A stretch of 64,000 bases of DNA. It comes from Rhizobium sp. CF122 (GTDB lineage Bacteria; Pseudomonadota; Alphaproteobacteria; Rhizobiales; Rhizobiaceae). The stretch lies in NCBI RefSeq assembly GCF_000282035.1, contig NZ_AKKA01000096.1, positions 1 to 64,000 on the forward strand, written 5' to 3'. Positions 62,171-64,000 of the stretch are shown here, piece after piece. The position numbers were made by a program, and so were the translations under genes. Every line of letters starts with the position of its first letter. Positions within the stretch are counted from its first letter, which is position 1. Below the pieces are notes generated by a model, which made no database searches, was not told the DNA's origin, and saw nothing but the letters and a program-made list of their open reading frames with translations.

Positions 62171-63010
62171 TTAGACCTGCTTGGGGAAATCGGTCGAGAC
62201 GGCAAGTTCACGCCATGCGGCGAGTTCCTTCGCGACATGCTCGTTCTTCGCTTCGATCACCGCGACGGTGTCGCTGCCGAACGGCATGCGCAGCGGCGGG
62301 TTTTCGGCGTGCGCCAAGGTGACCATCGCCTTAGCAAGTCGGGCAGGGTCGCCGGGCTGCTGATGATTATGGCCGGCAGCGAATTCGCGCATCGCGCCGA
62401 CAGGCGTTTGCTGATAGTCGGCGATCGAACTCGGGCTGACGGCAAGTGAGCTCTCATCCAGAAAGTCGGTGCGGAAAAAGCCGGGCTCGACGACCGTCAC
62501 CTTGATGCCAAGCGGAGCCACTTCGGCAGCGAGAGCCTCGGACAGGCCCTCGACGGCGAACTTCGTCGAGCAATAGATACCCCAACCGGCATGCGACTCG
62601 TAGCCGCCGATGGACGAGATGTTAAGCACATTCCCGGAGCGCTGGCGGCGCATGTGCGGCAGGACCGCGCGGGTAACCTTCAAGAGACCAAAGACGTTCG
62701 TGGCGTAGAGCTTCTCGATCTCTTCGGTGGTTGCTTCTTCCACGGCGCCCAGAAGCCCGAAGCCGGCATTGTTGAGCAGCACGTCGATCCTCCCGAAGCG
62801 CTTCACGGCTGCTTCCGCTGCCTTGTGCGCAGAGGCTTCGTCGGTCACGTCAAGCGACACGGCGAGCAGATGGGGATGATTGCCGAACTTCTCCTCAAGA
62901 CCCTTCGGATTGCGCGCCGTCGCGACGACGGCGTCGCCGGCATTGAGAGCTTCCTGAGCGATAAGGGCGCCGAAACCACGCGATGCCCCTGTGATGAACC
63001 AAACACGCAT
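62171..63010 (-). CDS. Short-chain dehydrogenase/reductase
   Basis: The protein has 279 residues from the ATG at 63010. RVWFITGASRGFGALIAQEAL opens the Rossmann fold (residues 2-22), NNAGFGLLG, the Ser in NISSIGGY and YCSTKFAVEG (Tyr-x3-Lys) follow. Members of this subgroup act on varied alcohols or ketones. It is divergent from a LysR gene across 113 bp, and that regulator probably controls it. An in-frame extension to 63124 is not needed. Confidence 0.88.
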   Translation of the reverse strand: MRVWFITGASRGFGALIAQEALNAGDAVVATARNPKGLEEKFGNHPHLLAVSLDVTDEASAHKAAEAAVKRFGRIDVLLNNAGFGLLGAVEEATTEEIEKLYATNVFGLLKVTRAVLPHMRRQRSGNVLNISSIGGYESHAGWGIYCSTKFAVEGLSEALAAEVAPLGIKVTVVEPGFFRTDFLDESSLAVSPSSIADYQQTPVGAMREFAAGHNHQQPGDPARLAKAMVTLAHAENPPLRMPFGSDTVAVIEAKNEHVAKELAAWRELAVSTDFPKQV

Positions 63011-63123
63011 GACGATCTCCTTTGTCCGTTGCGCTGCGATTTGCTTACGGAGTGAAGGTAGCGTATTGGCAGAGATGAGAGAATTTACGTTGTGTTTCAT
63101 AACTTGCTGAGAAAAATTCATCA

Positions 63124-64000
63124 ATGAAGCGTGTGCGCTCTACCGACCTGGCGATCTTCCTCGCGATCGCAAATCACCGAAGCTTCCGGAAAGCCTCGGT
63201 CGAACTGGGTGTTACGGCCTCCGCGCTGAGCCACGCATTAAGGGCAATCGAAGAGAGGCTGGCGGTTCGTTTGATCAACCGGACGACCCGCGGCGTGGCC
63301 TTGACTGAGGCCGGCGAGCGACTGTTCGATCGCATCCGGCCTGCATTCCTCGATATTGACGCAGCACTCGACGATCTCAACAATTTCCGCGGCCAACCGC
63401 ATGGCAAGCTACGCATCAATGCGGCGCGGGCTTCCACCAAGCTTGTGCTCTTGCCGATCGTCTCGCGCTTCCTGAAGGCCTACCCCTCCGTCGAGGTCGA
63501 GATCGTCATCGATGACGCGCTGGTCGATATGGTGTCATCTGGCTTCGACGCCGGCGTGCGTTTCGGCGAAAGTATTGCCGCGGACATGATCGCCGTGCCG
63601 ATCGGTCCGCGTCATCGCTTCGCAGTGGTTGCGGCGCCGAATTATTTCGAGGGCAGGGGTAGGCCGGTGACGCCGCACGATCTGCGCGACCACGAATGCG
63701 TGCGTTACCGTTTTGCCGGCGGCGCGTTCTATCGATGGGAGTTCGAACGCGGCGGGATCGAACTGGAGATCGAGGTCGCCGGTCCCCTGACGCTGGGGGA
63801 TCAGGACATCATGCTGGATGCCGTGCTGCACGGCTGCGGCCTCGGATATCTTTTCGAGGAGCAGGTGCAGAAGGCGGTGGCCGATGGCAGGCTGATACGC
63901 GTGCTCGAAGACTGGTGTCCCTTCTATCCGGGCTTCTTCCTCTATTATCCGAGCCGTCGGCAGCTGCCGACGGCGCTGCGCGCCTTCATCGATTTCGCCA
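63124..64000 (+). CDS. LysR family transcriptional regulator, cut by the window edge
   Basis: The frame is open for 292 codons to the window edge. The N-terminal winged helix reads DLAIFLAIANHRSFRKASVE and then GVTASALSHALRAIEERL, typical of LysR. The effector domain follows (GKLRINAARASTKLVLLPIV, GYLFEEQVQ). Only a few residues are likely missing. It is divergent from the dehydrogenase, the classic LysR arrangement; the AT-rich gap near 63090 could hold its site. Confidence 0.88.
   Translation, partial: MKRVRSTDLAIFLAIANHRSFRKASVELGVTASALSHALRAIEERLAVRLINRTTRGVALTEAGERLFDRIRPAFLDIDAALDDLNNFRGQPHGKLRINAARASTKLVLLPIVSRFLKAYPSVEVEIVIDDALVDMVSSGFDAGVRFGESIAADMIAVPIGPRHRFAVVAAPNYFEGRGRPVTPHDLRDHECVRYRFAGGAFYRWEFERGGIELEIEVAGPLTLGDQDIMLDAVLHGCGLGYLFEEQVQKAVADGRLIRVLEDWCPFYPGFFLYYPSRRQLPTALRAFIDFA

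Overview
The window looks like chromosome from an alphaproteobacterium of the family Rhizobiaceae (Rhizobium/Ensifer/Agrobacterium group). This rests on high GC, many small overlapping operons, an Omp25/RopB-like outer-membrane protein, and blocks of gene order that I recognise as rhizobial: rpsF-rpsR-DUF2232-rplI, dnaB/alr/radA/cvpA/purF, fabD-fabG-acpP-fabF-mltG-yicC-gmk, lptF-lptG-lptD-(SurA-like)-pdxA-rsmA, pepA-holC, and SDR-uvrC-pgsA-moaD-moaE. The species cannot be fixed from sequence alone. No rRNA, tRNA, CRISPR array, prophage or intact insertion sequence was seen.

Layout. 0-3.1 kb: a partial membrane-anchored protein, a LOG-family nucleotide hydrolase, a RarD-type transporter and a PCMT-like methyltransferase. 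3.1-8.6 kb (minus strand): cysS, three tandem GFA-fold zinc proteins and a proline iminopeptidase, all joined by ATGA stop/start overlaps, then citramalate synthase. 8.6-10.4 kb: an anchored GH25 muramidase and a short-chain dehydrogenase. 10.5-26 kb: purF, cvpA, radA, alr, dnaB, rplI, DUF2232, rpsR and rpsF on the minus strand. This block is interrupted by plus-strand export modules: a LysE transporter, araC-azlC-azlD and marR-emrB-emrA. 26-29.2 kb: a TPR adenylate cyclase and an aldo/keto reductase. 29.4-35.9 kb: fatty-acid synthesis genes, mltG, yicC and gmk. 36-43.6 kb: the LPS-transport, vitamin B6 and rRNA-methylation operon. 43.7-52.4 kb: pepA-holC and ABC-F among three decayed genes (a PAP2 phosphatase, a polysaccharide deacetylase remnant and a chemoreceptor). 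52.5-58.2 kb: a diguanylate cyclase, DinB, ndk, a CGNR regulator with a lipoprotein, a lone LivH-like permease, moaE, moaD and pgsA. 58.3-64 kb: uvrC, two dehydrogenases, the RopB-like protein and a partial LysR regulator.

The most interesting signals are regulatory. (1) A 20-nt motif with one variable base stands both before the AraC-family regulator and before azlC. (2) A 14-bp interrupted palindrome fills the divergent promoter between the CGNR regulator and the lone permease gene. (3) Two inverted TTAACCAT boxes, resembling CtrA sites, lie upstream of the RopB-like gene. (4) A perfect 21-bp inverted repeat with a one-base centre lies just after lptD. Function calls are homology judgements by eye; no database search was run.
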